This document shows positions 31,540 through 40,922 of a DNA stretch of 64,000 bases, in pieces. Origin of the DNA: Sarcocystis neurona (taxonomy: Eukaryota > Apicomplexa > Conoidasida > Eucoccidiorida > Sarcocystidae); assembly GCA_000727475.1 (NCBI GenBank), contig KL647296.1, forward strand, positions 1,611,029 to 1,675,028, given 5' to 3'. Numbering within the stretch: the stretch's first letter is position 1; each line of letters starts with the position of its first letter. The notes below the pieces were generated by a model. That model saw only the letters and a list, made by a program, of their open reading frames with translations. It ran no database searches and was not told where the DNA came from. The translations under genes and the position numbers were made by a program.

Positions 31540-31995
31540 ACTAGCAGAGCCACTTCGGCAGCAGCACCAACGGGGCAACGGCAGGAGCAGCAGCAAAACG
31601 ACCGCAGCAGCAGCACAAGCAGCAGCCGAACAACCGCGGCAGCAGCACAAGCAGCAGTCGAGCAGCAGCAGTCGAGTAACCGCAGCAGTAGCAGCAAGTG
31701 AGTCACCGTAGCAGCCGGAGCACTAGGGCAGCAGCAGCAGTCGAGCAACTGCAGCAGCAGTAGCAATCGGGCAACCGCAGCAGCAGCAGCAGTCGAGCAA
31801 CCGCAGCAGCGGCAGCAGTGGGGCAACCGCAGCAGCGGCAGCAGTGGGGCAACCGCAGCAGCAGCAGCAGTGGGGCAACTGCAGCAGCAGCAGCAGCGGT
31901 CGAACAACTGCAGCAGCAGCAGCAAGGGGCAACCGCGGCAGCAGCAGCAGTCGTGCCAGCGCAGCAGGCAGAGCAATGGAGCAATCGCGGCAGCG
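31540..31995. repeat. 26/27-bp CAG minisatellite (GGGGCAACCGCAGCAG)
   Basis: About 14 units of the form CAGTGGGGCAACCGCAGCAGCAG or CAGTCGAGCAACCGCAGCAG. Periods near 26-27 rotate the reading frame, so Gln, Ala and Ser frames alternate. Confidence 0.85.
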
Positions 31996-31999
31996 ACGC

Positions 32000-33150
32000 T
32001 GCGGAACCGCAGCAGCAGCAGAAGACGCATGGCGCCAGTCGTGCAGCAGCAGCAGGCAGCAGGGGGACAGCAACCGTGCGCAGATCAAGATATTACCGGG
32101 CAGCGGAGATGTTGCAGGCGGTGGAGAGAAGCCTCGGAAGGGGGTTGCGGCAAGAGCAGCACTTGGCGACCCGCTCTTCCCTGCTGCTGCTGCTTCCGTC
32201 GCCATGTGTCGAGGTGCTGCACATGTGATACCGGGGCACACAGAGAAGAGACGGGGAGACGAGACGGCACGGGGTAATGAGACGCAGACCGCCCTATCCC
32301 GTGAAGACTTACGTGTGTGCCTTCTTGGTCCACACGAAGGCAACAGCACTTCCACAGGCCAGCGACGACACAGAAGCAGCAAGAACACTCCTTGTCTATC
32401 TCTGCGTATATGTCTGTGTAGCTGTGTCTGTGTCTGTGTGTATACAAAGTTAACGTGTATCTGTCACCACGGCGACGACAGCAGTGGCGTCTTCGCCCAA
32501 GCTGAATTCGTCTGTCCTCCTGCAGCAACCCAGACACGCGCAGAGAGCGCCGGAGAGAGACAGAGAGAAGAAGGGAAAGCAAAGCAGCACACACGCGCGT
32601 ACAAATGCGCGCATACACTTTTTGCAGATAGACGTGCGAGAAACACACAGCAATTGAATCTCGTATACAAGCCTGCAGATATGCACATGTGTGTACGTGC
32701 TCCGCCCATATATCTACTTGGTTGTACAAGCAGCGTGAGGGGAAATCTTTGCAGACACGAAGTGGCAAAGAGCAGAGTCACGCTCGCAGACGGGAGGAGC
32801 CGGGCACTGTTGAATACGTTTGCGGGCTCGTTGGCGTATTACTACTAGGACGGGACACTAGGCCTCATGCCCTACGATGTTTTATAGTAGCAGGGATGCG
32901 GAGATACTGTCTTGTACAGAGGAGAGAAAGGACCGCAGCAGCAGCAAGAAGGCACCTTCTGGGAGACCGGCAACAGAGCAGCAGCAGCGGCAGACCTTGA
33001 GAGTAGGGGAAGTTGAACTTGTCGTAGCAGCAGCAGCCGCCGCAGAGGGTCGCTGCGCACCGCCGAGCGTTGAGGTGGCAGGCAGAAGAAAACGGCTGCA
33101 CCACCCGCCGCAGCAGCAGCGGCAGCAGACGAGAGAAGTCCGAAGAAATT
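32000..33150. other. Mixed DNA, no gene firmly supported
   Basis: Plus-strand text such as DDSSGVFAQAEFVCPPAA near 32480 is protein-like, but no exon borders could be set. Microsatellites are few. Confidence 0.35.
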
Positions 33151-33157
33151 GACGCAG

Positions 33158-33640
33158 AAGACGACGAAGAAGAAGACGAAGAAAAGGAAGGGAGGAACTT
33201 GCAAAGGAGGCACAGGCGACGGCTAGGAAGAAGACGCACGCGTAAGAGTACGAACCGCAATGCAGCAGGACACAAGAAAGGAGATCCCCCAGCCGGGGGC
33301 AGTAGCAGGGACGGCCGAGACCGAGTACAACACGAGCAGCAAGGCGACCCCAGCAGCAGCCTCAGCAGCAGCCGTCGCAGTGAATGTTGTGTGTGGGGCC
33401 CCACGAGACCAGAAAGAAGGAAGTCACGTGAGGAGCAGCTGCGAGCGAGGACACACACGCGCCGCAACCCGCAGCAGCTGACGTAGTGCGGCGCTGTTGC
33501 GTAAGCTGGGAAATGCTAAAGCAGCCGCAGGAGCTGCAAAAAGAAAAGTAGAACAGAGGAGGACCTACGAGCTGGCGGAGCAAGCGTCACGCCTGCAGGC
33601 GGCGGCGGGACCCACGCATCGTTTTCCGATGGACTGCTGA
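33158..33640 (+). CDS. C-terminal two exons of a basic coiled-coil protein
   Basis: Exon 33158-33241 follows ATTGACGCAG and reads RRRRRRRKGREELAKEAQAT then ARKKTHA, ending GC before the donor GTAAGA. Exon 33487-33640 follows GACGTAG; its first base completes the split Ala codon, then AALLRKLGNAKAAAGAAKRK, VEQRRTYELAEQASRLQAAA and GPTHRFPMDC to TGA. The phase match and continuous charged-helix pattern support the join. The protein is strongly basic and helical, as in nucleolar or splicing factors, but no family is claimed. An alternative frame over the first exon is acidic (EEIDAEDDEEEDEEKEG). Upstream exons are not resolved. Confidence 0.55.
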
Positions 33641-33649
33641 CAGCAGCAG

Positions 33650-33898
33650 ACGAGCTCCCGCTACTGCTGCTGCTGCTGCTTCCTGCTGTGCCCCCAAATG
33701 GCAACCTGCAGCAGCAGAGGCAGCACCCCACGCTACCCATACACTGCGGAGAGGCGTGCTGCTTAGAAGTTCTATAAACAACGACTTTCTTACATGTCCT
33801 TATGGAAAGATATACACACACTCTTCGACTTCTGTCTACCTTCCACGCTGCATATATACATGAATGAATGTACGTATGTCTACGTATGTATATGTGTC

Positions 33899-33929
<31 letters not shown>

Positions 33930-34760
33930 CAGAGGCGTATACATGAGTATGTACATGCGTATAGTTACACATCCAAGCGTATTTGTATGAACAAGTAGTA
34001 GCTCCTTGGCATATATCACCGGGTGAATACTGCCAGGTCCTTGTGTGCCCTGCTCCTAAAAAAAAAAGTATTCGTCTACACGGGGATATATGTGTGTGTA
34101 CACACGCTGGGATGCAGTTGGTGCTGACGTGCATATATGTGTGTGAGACGATAAATCAAACAAAGGGCACACATCACATACGCATAAATAGGGAGAAAGA
34201 TGCATGCACACCCTTTGTTTCCCCCCCTTCTTTCTGCTAAATAGAGTGTACCTACACATACCGGCACCGGTGTAGTGAGGGAAAGATGCAATCATATATA
34301 TATGTCTGGCATACACTACCATCCTAGGCTGCTGCGGCATACAGACACGTATAGATTTTTAGATATATACCAAATGTCTACGGGACTGGGGGCTTTACGT
34401 TTGTCGAAGAAGCAAGACACGAAAATATACGTAACATATATCACCATTCGACGCTGCTGCGGCATACATATACGTGTACATCTTTATATATATACAAAAT
34501 GTATACCCCAGCTGTGCCTTTATGTTTGTGGCCAAGAATACATGAGCCCGTACAAATATGTATATATAGAGAGGAGAAGCCGAAAAGAAAACCGTACGTG
34601 TGCTACAAGTGCACGTCCTTCTGCAAATATATGTATACGTGCACAGAGAGAGAGAGAGATGTATCACTGGCAGACAGGTACACCCACTACATATATATAT
34701 ATATATATGCATATATGTTTCTGTTCACTAAGAAGCATACTTATGGGCATTCACATTCAT
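33650..34760. other. Intergenic, GT and TA microsatellites
   Basis: A (GT)n tract at 33901-33928, then TATA/CATA repeats. No gene seen. Confidence 0.5.
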
Positions 34761-34764
34761 AAAT

Positions 34765-34986
34765 ATGTATAACGTTGCACGGCAGAGAAGAAGGAAAGCC
34801 AAAAGCTCGTGGAGGGTACGCCGTCGTGTGTGCAACAGACACACTATGAAAGGTAGTACTACAGGCGTCTCTGCGCTAACGCCAGTCCTCGTGGGAGTGT
34901 GCCCACCGTCAACAACAGCAGCGACAAAAGTAGAGGAGTCCCGGCAATTAAAAAGACTGCAGCGCTCTGCGTTCGAGGAGGAGTAA
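34765..34986 (+). CDS. Basic plus-strand exon/ORF candidate
   Basis: A 73-codon frame: MYNVARQRRRKAKSSWRVRR, then VCNRHTMKGSTTGVSALTPV and LVGVCPPSTTAATKVEESRQ, ending LKRLQRSAFEEE. Ordinary composition and no simple repeats. It may start the gene whose exon-like segments continue to 40068. Family unknown. Confidence 0.4.
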   Translation: MYNVARQRRRKAKSSWRVRRRVCNRHTMKGSTTGVSALTPVLVGVCPPSTTAATKVEESRQLKRLQRSAFEEE

Positions 34987-35155
34987 AAGAGATGGACGAG
35001 GAGTTGTTGTAGTAGTGAGGAAATGTAGCAGCGCCACGTATCGCAAGTGGTGTCCTCGGGAGGACCTGCTGTTCCTAGAGGAGGTATAGCAAGAGTAGTG
35101 GCAGTACAGGGGAGCACATACGAGGTATAGATATGCCCCGAATATCGACAGCAGC

Positions 35156-35308
35156 ATGACGTGTTGTACTCGTACCGTGCCGTTTGTAATAACAGAGAGG
35201 AATAGTCTTGCTGCAGTAGTCGTAGTAGTAGCAGCAGTAGTAGTATTCGTACTAGTGATAGGAAGGGTAGGAGTATATTTTACCTGCCGCGTGCAGCACG
35301 AGTGGTAA
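35156..35308 (+). CDS. Small single-pass membrane ORF/exon candidate
   Basis: A 50-codon frame from ATG to TAA with one hydrophobic helix: LAAVVVVVAAVVVFVLVIG, flanked by TERNS and RVGVYFTCRVQHEW. GTA/GTAGTAGCAG repeats produce the Val/Ala run, so it could be a repeat artefact. A GTAAGA donor-like site overlaps the stop. Confidence 0.3.
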   Translation: MTCCTRTVPFVITERNSLAAVVVVVAAVVVFVLVIGRVGVYFTCRVQHEW

Positions 35309-35581
35309 GACTATCAGAATTATCGTTGTAAATAGAGCAGCACTGGAAGCAGTAACAGTTGCAAGATTGGAGAAGTTGAAGAAGTAGGAGAGCTGCCTTT
35401 ACAACAGGAGGGAAAACGGTGGAGCTGCAAATGTATGTATGTGTGTCTTTGCAGACAGACACGGTAACGTGCACACGTCGGTGTGCACGTGTGTAGGGGT
35501 ATATTCTTTGGGTGATGGAAATAAAGCAACTCGAAGGAATCTAATGTGCGATTCGACTTACCACCCCATTGTGAATAAAAA

Positions 35582-35746
35582 ATGACGGAGCCGCAAGTAC
35601 GAACGAATAACGTGTCCACGACCGCAGCGGAAGAACGGGACGACGATGAACTAGTAGACGAGGGAGAACAGAAGAGGCACAAGCTGGTACAAGACAAAGA
35701 CGAGGAGAAGAAAGAAGATGACGGGAAGACGGGGCGAAGAGGGTAA
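35582..35746 (+). CDS. Acidic plus-strand ORF/exon candidate
   Basis: ATG 35582 opens a 54-codon frame: MTEPQVRTNNVSTTAAEERD, then DDELVDEGEQKRHKLVQDKD and EEKKEDDGKTGRRG to TAA, with a GTAACA donor-like site at the stop. The composition is clearly unlike the simple repeats nearby. The antisense frame is Ser/Cys/Phe-rich. Family unknown. Confidence 0.45.
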   Translation: MTEPQVRTNNVSTTAAEERDDDELVDEGEQKRHKLVQDKDEEKKEDDGKTGRRG

Positions 35747-35859
35747 CAGAAAAAGGGTGCAGCAGAGCTGCGTGAATTTCCGTAAGAAACCTGCGAAGGG
35801 AAATGTCCTACAAGTAGGAGAAGACAAGAATACCAAAAGAAGACGCTAGACTTCCGGTC

Positions 35860-36121
35860 ATGGACGACAAGACACCGGAAGATAAAGTTTCTCTCGACTG
35901 TAGGTGTGATCACTGCAGACTCTACGTCGAACACGTCGATGCGGGCCGAAGTTTCCGACAGAAAGGGAGAAATTGTGCGCAGAGCGGAATTAGAGGGAGG
36001 AGAACAAGAAAAAATAGGTTGTTCTGGTATTAGGAAGGCTCTTCCGAATTATGTCTTGGAGAGTTCTAACAAAACGCTCAGAGACGACAACCCTGCCTTG
36101 TCAAAGGCCAAAGAATACTGA
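35860..36121 (+). CDS. Charged plus-strand ORF, possibly with a 19-nt intron
   Basis: From an in-frame stop-free stretch ending at TGA 36119-36121 the frame reads MRAEVSDRKGEIVRRAELEG, then GEQEKIGCSGIRKALPNYVL and ESSNKTLRDDNPALSKAKEY. Upstream, ATG 35860 starts MDDKTPEDKVSLD in another frame. The two frames join exactly if the 19 bases GTAGGTGTGATCACTGCAG (35900-35918) are removed. Such a short intron would be exceptional for coccidia, and normal exons farther upstream are an alternative. Family unknown. Confidence 0.4.
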
Positions 36122-36129
36122 CGGGGTAA

Positions 36130-38080
36130 AGACGAAGGCTGGAGGCGAGGCAGAGATCAGTGAAATTGTCCGAAATGTAATATTTCCACCAGCTAACAGC
36201 ATGGCAAAATATTCAAATGAATAACGGAGTCCAGGCTCCACATTGCCGCAGAAATTACACCAAGACTGATATTTCCAGGTGGCGATACACCTCCTATGGA
36301 TGCCTTGGCGATGCATGGAAGATAATTTCAGTGGGAAAATTGCCACAACGTAGGGAACGAAGCAAACTAAACACCTCGGACTGGCACTAACGAAGGTGTA
36401 GTAGTGATGGCCAGATCACAGACACGCGCACCGTTCCGAGTGGTGGAGCAAGAATGCTACGCGTACTGCAGAGAGCAATCGACAAGTTCCCTGCCTCGCA
36501 TGCAGGATGTATAGATGGGATTTACAGTCATATGGAAAAACACTCGCAGCTGTTCCATCTGTGTTTGCGGGTATCTGTAGATAAACATAAATATATCTTT
36601 GCATTGTTTGCGAGTATATGTAGATAAACACGAGTGCATCTTGATGCAAGTGCGTGTGTTTATACGGCGGACGTTTGTGCACATCCACGTGGTGGAGATA
36701 CGTAGACATGGGTCACATGCACCCATACCCAACTATGGATACACAGTTCTTCGTACACTCGTACGTAAAACTTGATGCAGTCTTTTTCATGCGCGTAACG
36801 ATATCAAGGCATACACGTGCACGTGTGCCCACATAAGCGTATTCAAGCGCACGACTATGTGTACCCGTATACCTACTTTTTGTACAATGTCATATACTCA
36901 CACATTACGCCCAGAAATTTCAGCACGTAGACACACCTACAAAAATACATGCATTCGTATTCAACGGTACTCACATACATATATACACCTCCACGCCTAC
37001 ACAGATACGTACGTACGGGGACTCTGATGCTTACTTACACGTGCGCATTGATCTGTGTACAAGTATACGTAGCTGACACGCGTACACATTCGTACTTTTT
37101 TCAGACCGACGTGCACACACGTATGCGTACAAATATAACGGGGGTCACATAGAGGGCACACACACTTCCACACACATGTACCAAGACAACTGTGATCACA
37201 TATATTCCATAGCTATTCTTACACCTGAATGTGCACACGCATTCAGTACGCATTCAGTATGCAATTACGCACAGAGATACGTACTGTTATACGTGACTTG
37301 ACACATGGGCACACATGTCTAAGTGCATGTCTACTCTACTCACTAGAGGAGCCGTGCGAGACACGAGGACATCCATATTCAATGTTCATACTTCTACGTA
37401 TATGTATAAATATATATGAACAGACAGATATCAGTGTGTATCTGCAGCCGGTGCACACGAGTATAATTCGTTGTGGTAGAGTGCGGGAACACGTACATGC
37501 AGGTAACATATGCACTGTGTGCTTCGTTGCTTATTAATGTCTACCTCTACGATCAGTACCCCTATGATGTCTCTCGTTTACGTATTGTGCTTCTTCCGAA
37601 CCAGCGTCCCTTGCTCTAACTTACCTCCTGTGAACGTACAGGACACTTTGTCTCCGTGGCAAAAGCGTCTACAGAAACAACCTGTTGTCTTGTTGCTGCA
37701 GTACCGGTGGATGCGTGGAGATGTGCATATATAGGTACATACATATATAATTACAGGTAAGTATATTCCTATACACAGGAAAGTGCATTCGTAGTTCCAC
37801 ACGTGTAGAGCTTCTTGTATACCCACAAGTAGACCTATGGAAAAGTACATGTATATACACGCGTGTGTAAGGAGAGATAAAGCTGATTGTACCTGCGTTA
37901 GTGCATCTGTACATCTCTACTCTGTAGGTTGCACGCAGTAGCTGTTCTGCGGGAATAATTCACAACATCTGGCGAAGAAGTGACTGTTTAGAAAGTCGTT
38001 GGTCTCTCTGCTAAAGTGTCCGCAGACAGTGTCTTTTTTGCCAGTATCCACTAACGGATATGTTTCGCCATGCGTCTGTA
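36130..38080. other. Repeat-poor DNA, no exon firmly placed
   Basis: Low microsatellite content. At 37640-37734 both strands have plausible short exons: plus DTLSPWQKRLQKQPVVLLLQ after GTGAACGTACAG, minus TRQQVVSVDAFATETKCPVR before GTAAGT. The strand could not be decided. Confidence 0.35.
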
Positions 38081-38087
38081 TTTACAG

Positions 38088-38309
38088 GTGGCCGAATTCT
38101 ACCGTCTATGCGTGAATGTTCAGCTGCTTGCACCTTCTGTATGGTAGCGATCACCAAGAATAACAGTGTCACCAGACATCTTTCAGATTCACCGTAGAAG
38201 TAATAGAAGAATTTATGTTCGTTTCTTAGAGAGTCGGTTCTCCGAAGCCATTGAACTGCTGATGTTTGATTGGGGGTCTGAGAATCCTTCTTTGTTGCGC
38301 GGATGCTGA
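38088..38309 (+). CDS. Two exon-like segments of an unidentified plus-strand gene
   Basis: Segment 38088-38143 follows TGTATTTACAG and ends before GTAGCG. Segment 38187-38309 follows ACATCTTTCAG. With two leading bases in the first, they join in frame: GRILPSMRECSAACTFCM, then IHRRSNRRIYVRFLESRFSE and AIELLMFDWGSENPSLLRGC to TGA. Acceptors with pyrimidine tracts and a phase match support coding. The intron would be only 43 nt. The antisense frame is less convincing. Family unknown. Confidence 0.4.
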
Positions 38310-38382
38310 ACGCTCCAGGCACTAGCCTCGCAGTAAACTTACGGCGTAGTTCTCTCTGTCGCTGCTGGGAGGCACGCCCCAG

Positions 38383-38519
38383 AAACATCTGCAGCGTTGC
38401 ATTGGGGAAATCCAGCTGCAGATCTCTTTGAAAAAATAAATTCGTCAAACAATTTCATCTTGCGCTTGAATTTAGGGGAAGGGTACTCTTTCCCCAAACC
38501 ACTTCCTTTGGATGTTTAG
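38383..38519 (+). CDS. Exon-like segment, unidentified plus-strand gene
   Basis: Follows the acceptor GGAGGCACGCCCCAG. With two leading bases it reads TSAALHWGNPAADLFEKINS, then SNNFILRLNLGEGYSFPKPL and PLDV to TAG. Ordinary globular-type composition. The antisense strand also carries a plausible frame ending at GTAAGT. Family unknown. Confidence 0.4.
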
Positions 38520-38570
38520 TATGCCTAATGTCCTCCCGGCTAACTTACACTTAATTGCAAAACTTACTGT

Positions 38571-38748
38571 CTTCCGTGGAAAGTCCAGAACAACACGGAG
38601 TGCCCTCCTCAGAAGAGTCTACATTCTTTCATGCTCACGCGCAAGAAGAATCCGTTCTTTTGATTTGCAGTGTATCACGAGGACAAGCTGGCAGGTCAGC
38701 AAAACATATGCTCGCAGAAGTTTTGCTAGGAACTGACACGCTTCAAAG
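38571..38748 (+). CDS. Exon-like segment, unidentified plus-strand gene
   Basis: A plus frame reading LSSVESPEQHGVPSSEESTF, then FHAHAQEESVLLICSVSRGQ and AGRSAKHMLAEVLLGTDTLQ, ending AG before the donor GTAGAG (phase 2). The 5' border is approximate, with no clear acceptor. Family unknown. Confidence 0.4.
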
Positions 38749-39272
38749 GTAGAGAGGGGGGAGTGTACAAGTAGAGCTTCCATGTGTTGTCCTGCAACAA
38801 GGCATTTCTCCCATATGACGTGCAGTGCTATGGTTTACAGGGGGTGGTCCTCTACGTTAACACTGAACCCCTTCTTGGCTGTGGTGAGACACTAGAGTAC
38901 GACGTTCGAAGTGCCTTGTTGCTACGCGTTTTTAGTGGCAAACACAATGAGTAGTTAACAATCTTCACAGTAAAGAAGTGATAAATGCCTTCTTGACAAG
39001 GTAGCTGACTGATCACCAAGGCTGATCTTAGAAAAAAAAGGAGGGATGAAAGGTCAGCGCATTATTTGACAGTAGGAATAGAGAAAAGTAGAGGGTCCTA
39101 CTCCGCACAAGGTGTGAAGGCCTGAGACTTTCCCTGAGGCGAGGAAATGCACCTGCTGTTCCTCTGCCGGCTCATCTTCGACAACATTTCAAACGAGGAT
39201 TAGAGTTTTCTGCCTGCTCTCTCCTCTGACTTTCCATATGCCAATCAGCCGTGAGGCTTCACCATTTTGCAG

Positions 39273-39388
39273 GGGGTGTTACAGTATCAGTCTTACACTA
39301 TGATACTATGCAGCTGCCACTCGAATTTTCTAATCCATACGGTTATGTCCTGTGGACACACGTCTTCGTAGATCTCTATCCTCTCTGA
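39273..39388 (+). CDS. Exon-like segment, unidentified plus-strand gene
   Basis: Follows the acceptor CTTCACCATTTTGCAG. With two leading bases it reads GVTVSVLHYDTMQLPLEFSN then PYGYVLWTHVFVDLYPL to TGA. The sequence is clearly non-repetitive and protein-like. Family unknown. Confidence 0.45.
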
Positions 39389-39409
39389 ACACTCCCTGTA
39401 ACTACCTTT

Positions 39410-39649
39410 ATGGCTCCATATATCATCCATGGTGCCACACAAATATGCAATGTGGCGTCAAAAGAATATATGCACGCCCCACCGTTGGCACCTGTTGTAG
39501 TTAAGTGTTTAGGGTAGCAGTCACGACAACGGATGTGCTGCTCTGTGCAGATGCCGAGAGTCGTTGAGTGCACACGACCGCTAATACGCGATCGAAGTTT
39601 GAAGCTGGACGGCGACGGAACTTCTCTCGTGTCCACATCATCTCTCTGA
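39410..39649 (+). CDS. Two exon-like segments, unidentified plus-strand gene
   Basis: The frame from ATG 39410 reads MAPYIIHGATQICNVASKEY then MHAPPLAPV up to a GTAGTT donor at 39497. After the acceptor CTCTGTGCAG (39550) the same frame reads PRVVECTRPLIRDRSLKLDG then DGTSLVSTSSL to TGA. Removing 39497-39550 (54 nt) also removes the only in-frame stop. Antisense ORF 39376-39672 is an alternative. Family unknown. Confidence 0.4.
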
Positions 39650-39844
39650 TTTATTGCTTGGCTTATTAACATTTCATGTACACAAAAGATTCGTTACAAC
39701 TAGAATTCTGACCTGCATCTCCTTGCTTGGTTGGCACACTCAAAATTAGTATCGGACAAGCTTAGAAATTCCACCCGTGTTACGTACAGACTGCGAGTTC
39801 TTTGTTATTATTTTTTCTTGACTTCGGTTTTTCTGTCCTCCCAG

Positions 39845-40068
39845 TTGCCCTCTCCGTGTTGAAGGCTTCTCCTTGCCTTGCCTTTAACAAATCCCAACAC
39901 ATCTTGCAGGACGGACAGTCTGGCCCGCTGGCCACGACGACACATGCAAATGTTGCCTCAGAATTTGCAAAGCCAGCACTCTTTCGGCTTCCTTCAACAC
40001 TTTCTCGATTGAGCGAGTCCTCTTGGGCGCCTCTGAGGGCCCCAGTCAGCAACGTCGTAGCGGTCTAA
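39845..40068 (+). CDS. Probable terminal exon, unidentified plus-strand gene
   Basis: A strong pyrimidine tract and acceptor (GACTTCGGTTTTTCTGTCCTCCCAG) precede a frame with two leading bases: ALSVLKASPCLAFNKSQHIL, QDGQSGPLATTTHANVASEF, AKPALFRLPSTLSRLSESSW and APLRAPVSNVVAV to TAA. The antisense frame contains CPSCKMC but has no comparable splice border. This is the best-bordered exon of the repeat-poor island. Family unknown. Confidence 0.5.
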
Positions 40069-40777
40069 CCTCGGTGTGCGTACAGCTCGATAATAGATAG
40101 ATAGGAAAACGTTCCACTTTTCCTCATATATGCGACATTGAAGGAAATGCACTATCCTAGATGGTGTAATGCTTGTCTTCTGTTCTCCCGTGTTCCCATT
40201 GTTCATGCAGTACAAATCCTGCGTCCGTAGACTGAGGGGTCCGACACTTATACGTGTGCGTATGTGTGTCTATTCGTATATATGTGGATGTACTAACATA
40301 TACGTCCGCACTCATACTTGTACAGACGTGTCGAGGTAGAGCAAGCATCCACGTGGTCACAACCAAGCGAAAGGACGACTTCGCTGAGAGGCTTGCGAAG
40401 TACGCATTTGACTGCTTATATATATATAGATATGCTGAGAATCCATTATGCGAAGGAACGTTGCCGCCTTTCGCATGATACTTCGTTTAACTACACCGGG
40501 TCACCGATCTTACCCTGGAATATCCACGCCACATGGGCTCGCGGGAGCGTAGCTGCATATGTACACATCTGTCAAGCTCTGTGTGCACGCTCATGACGAA
40601 GACAACGAAAAAGCTTCACAAGCATGCAGCGGCGCGATCACCTGTATATACACACGTAGACGTATACAGGTAAGCACATATAAAAAAACGTGCACACATG
40701 TGTGACATTACCTATATATATATATATATATATATGTGTATACGGTTGAAGCAGGAAATACTGCAGGGCAGTGGTGG

Positions 40778-40896
40778 ATCCGGAATTACGCTTTGTGTCC
40801 TTTCCTTTTGTTCTTCATTTATTCTTTTTCCTTTGAATCCGGAGTTACGCTTCGTGTCCTTTCCTTCTGTTCTTTATTAATTCATTTTTCCTCGCA
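40778..40896. repeat. 59-bp tandem duplication
   Basis: Two copies of a unit beginning ATCCGGARTTACGCTTYGTG and ending TTTTTCCT, at 40778 and 40837. The unit is T/C-rich and lies upstream of the next gene candidate. Confidence 0.85.
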
Positions 40897-40922
40897 TAAG
40901 AAGCGGTGCTTTCACCCATGAT

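Noticed and set aside
38011..38448. 145-codon minus-strand ORF with a hydrophobic segment (surface-antigen idea)
   Set aside because: Starts at TTG, lacks a Cys pattern, and is antisense to several plus-strand exon-like segments with good acceptors.
39780..40052. Minus-strand ORF with CPSCKMC, considered as a retroviral-type integrase zinc finger
   Set aside because: No HH partner motif and no reverse transcriptase or integrase core nearby; the plus-strand exon 39845-40068 has a much stronger splice acceptor.
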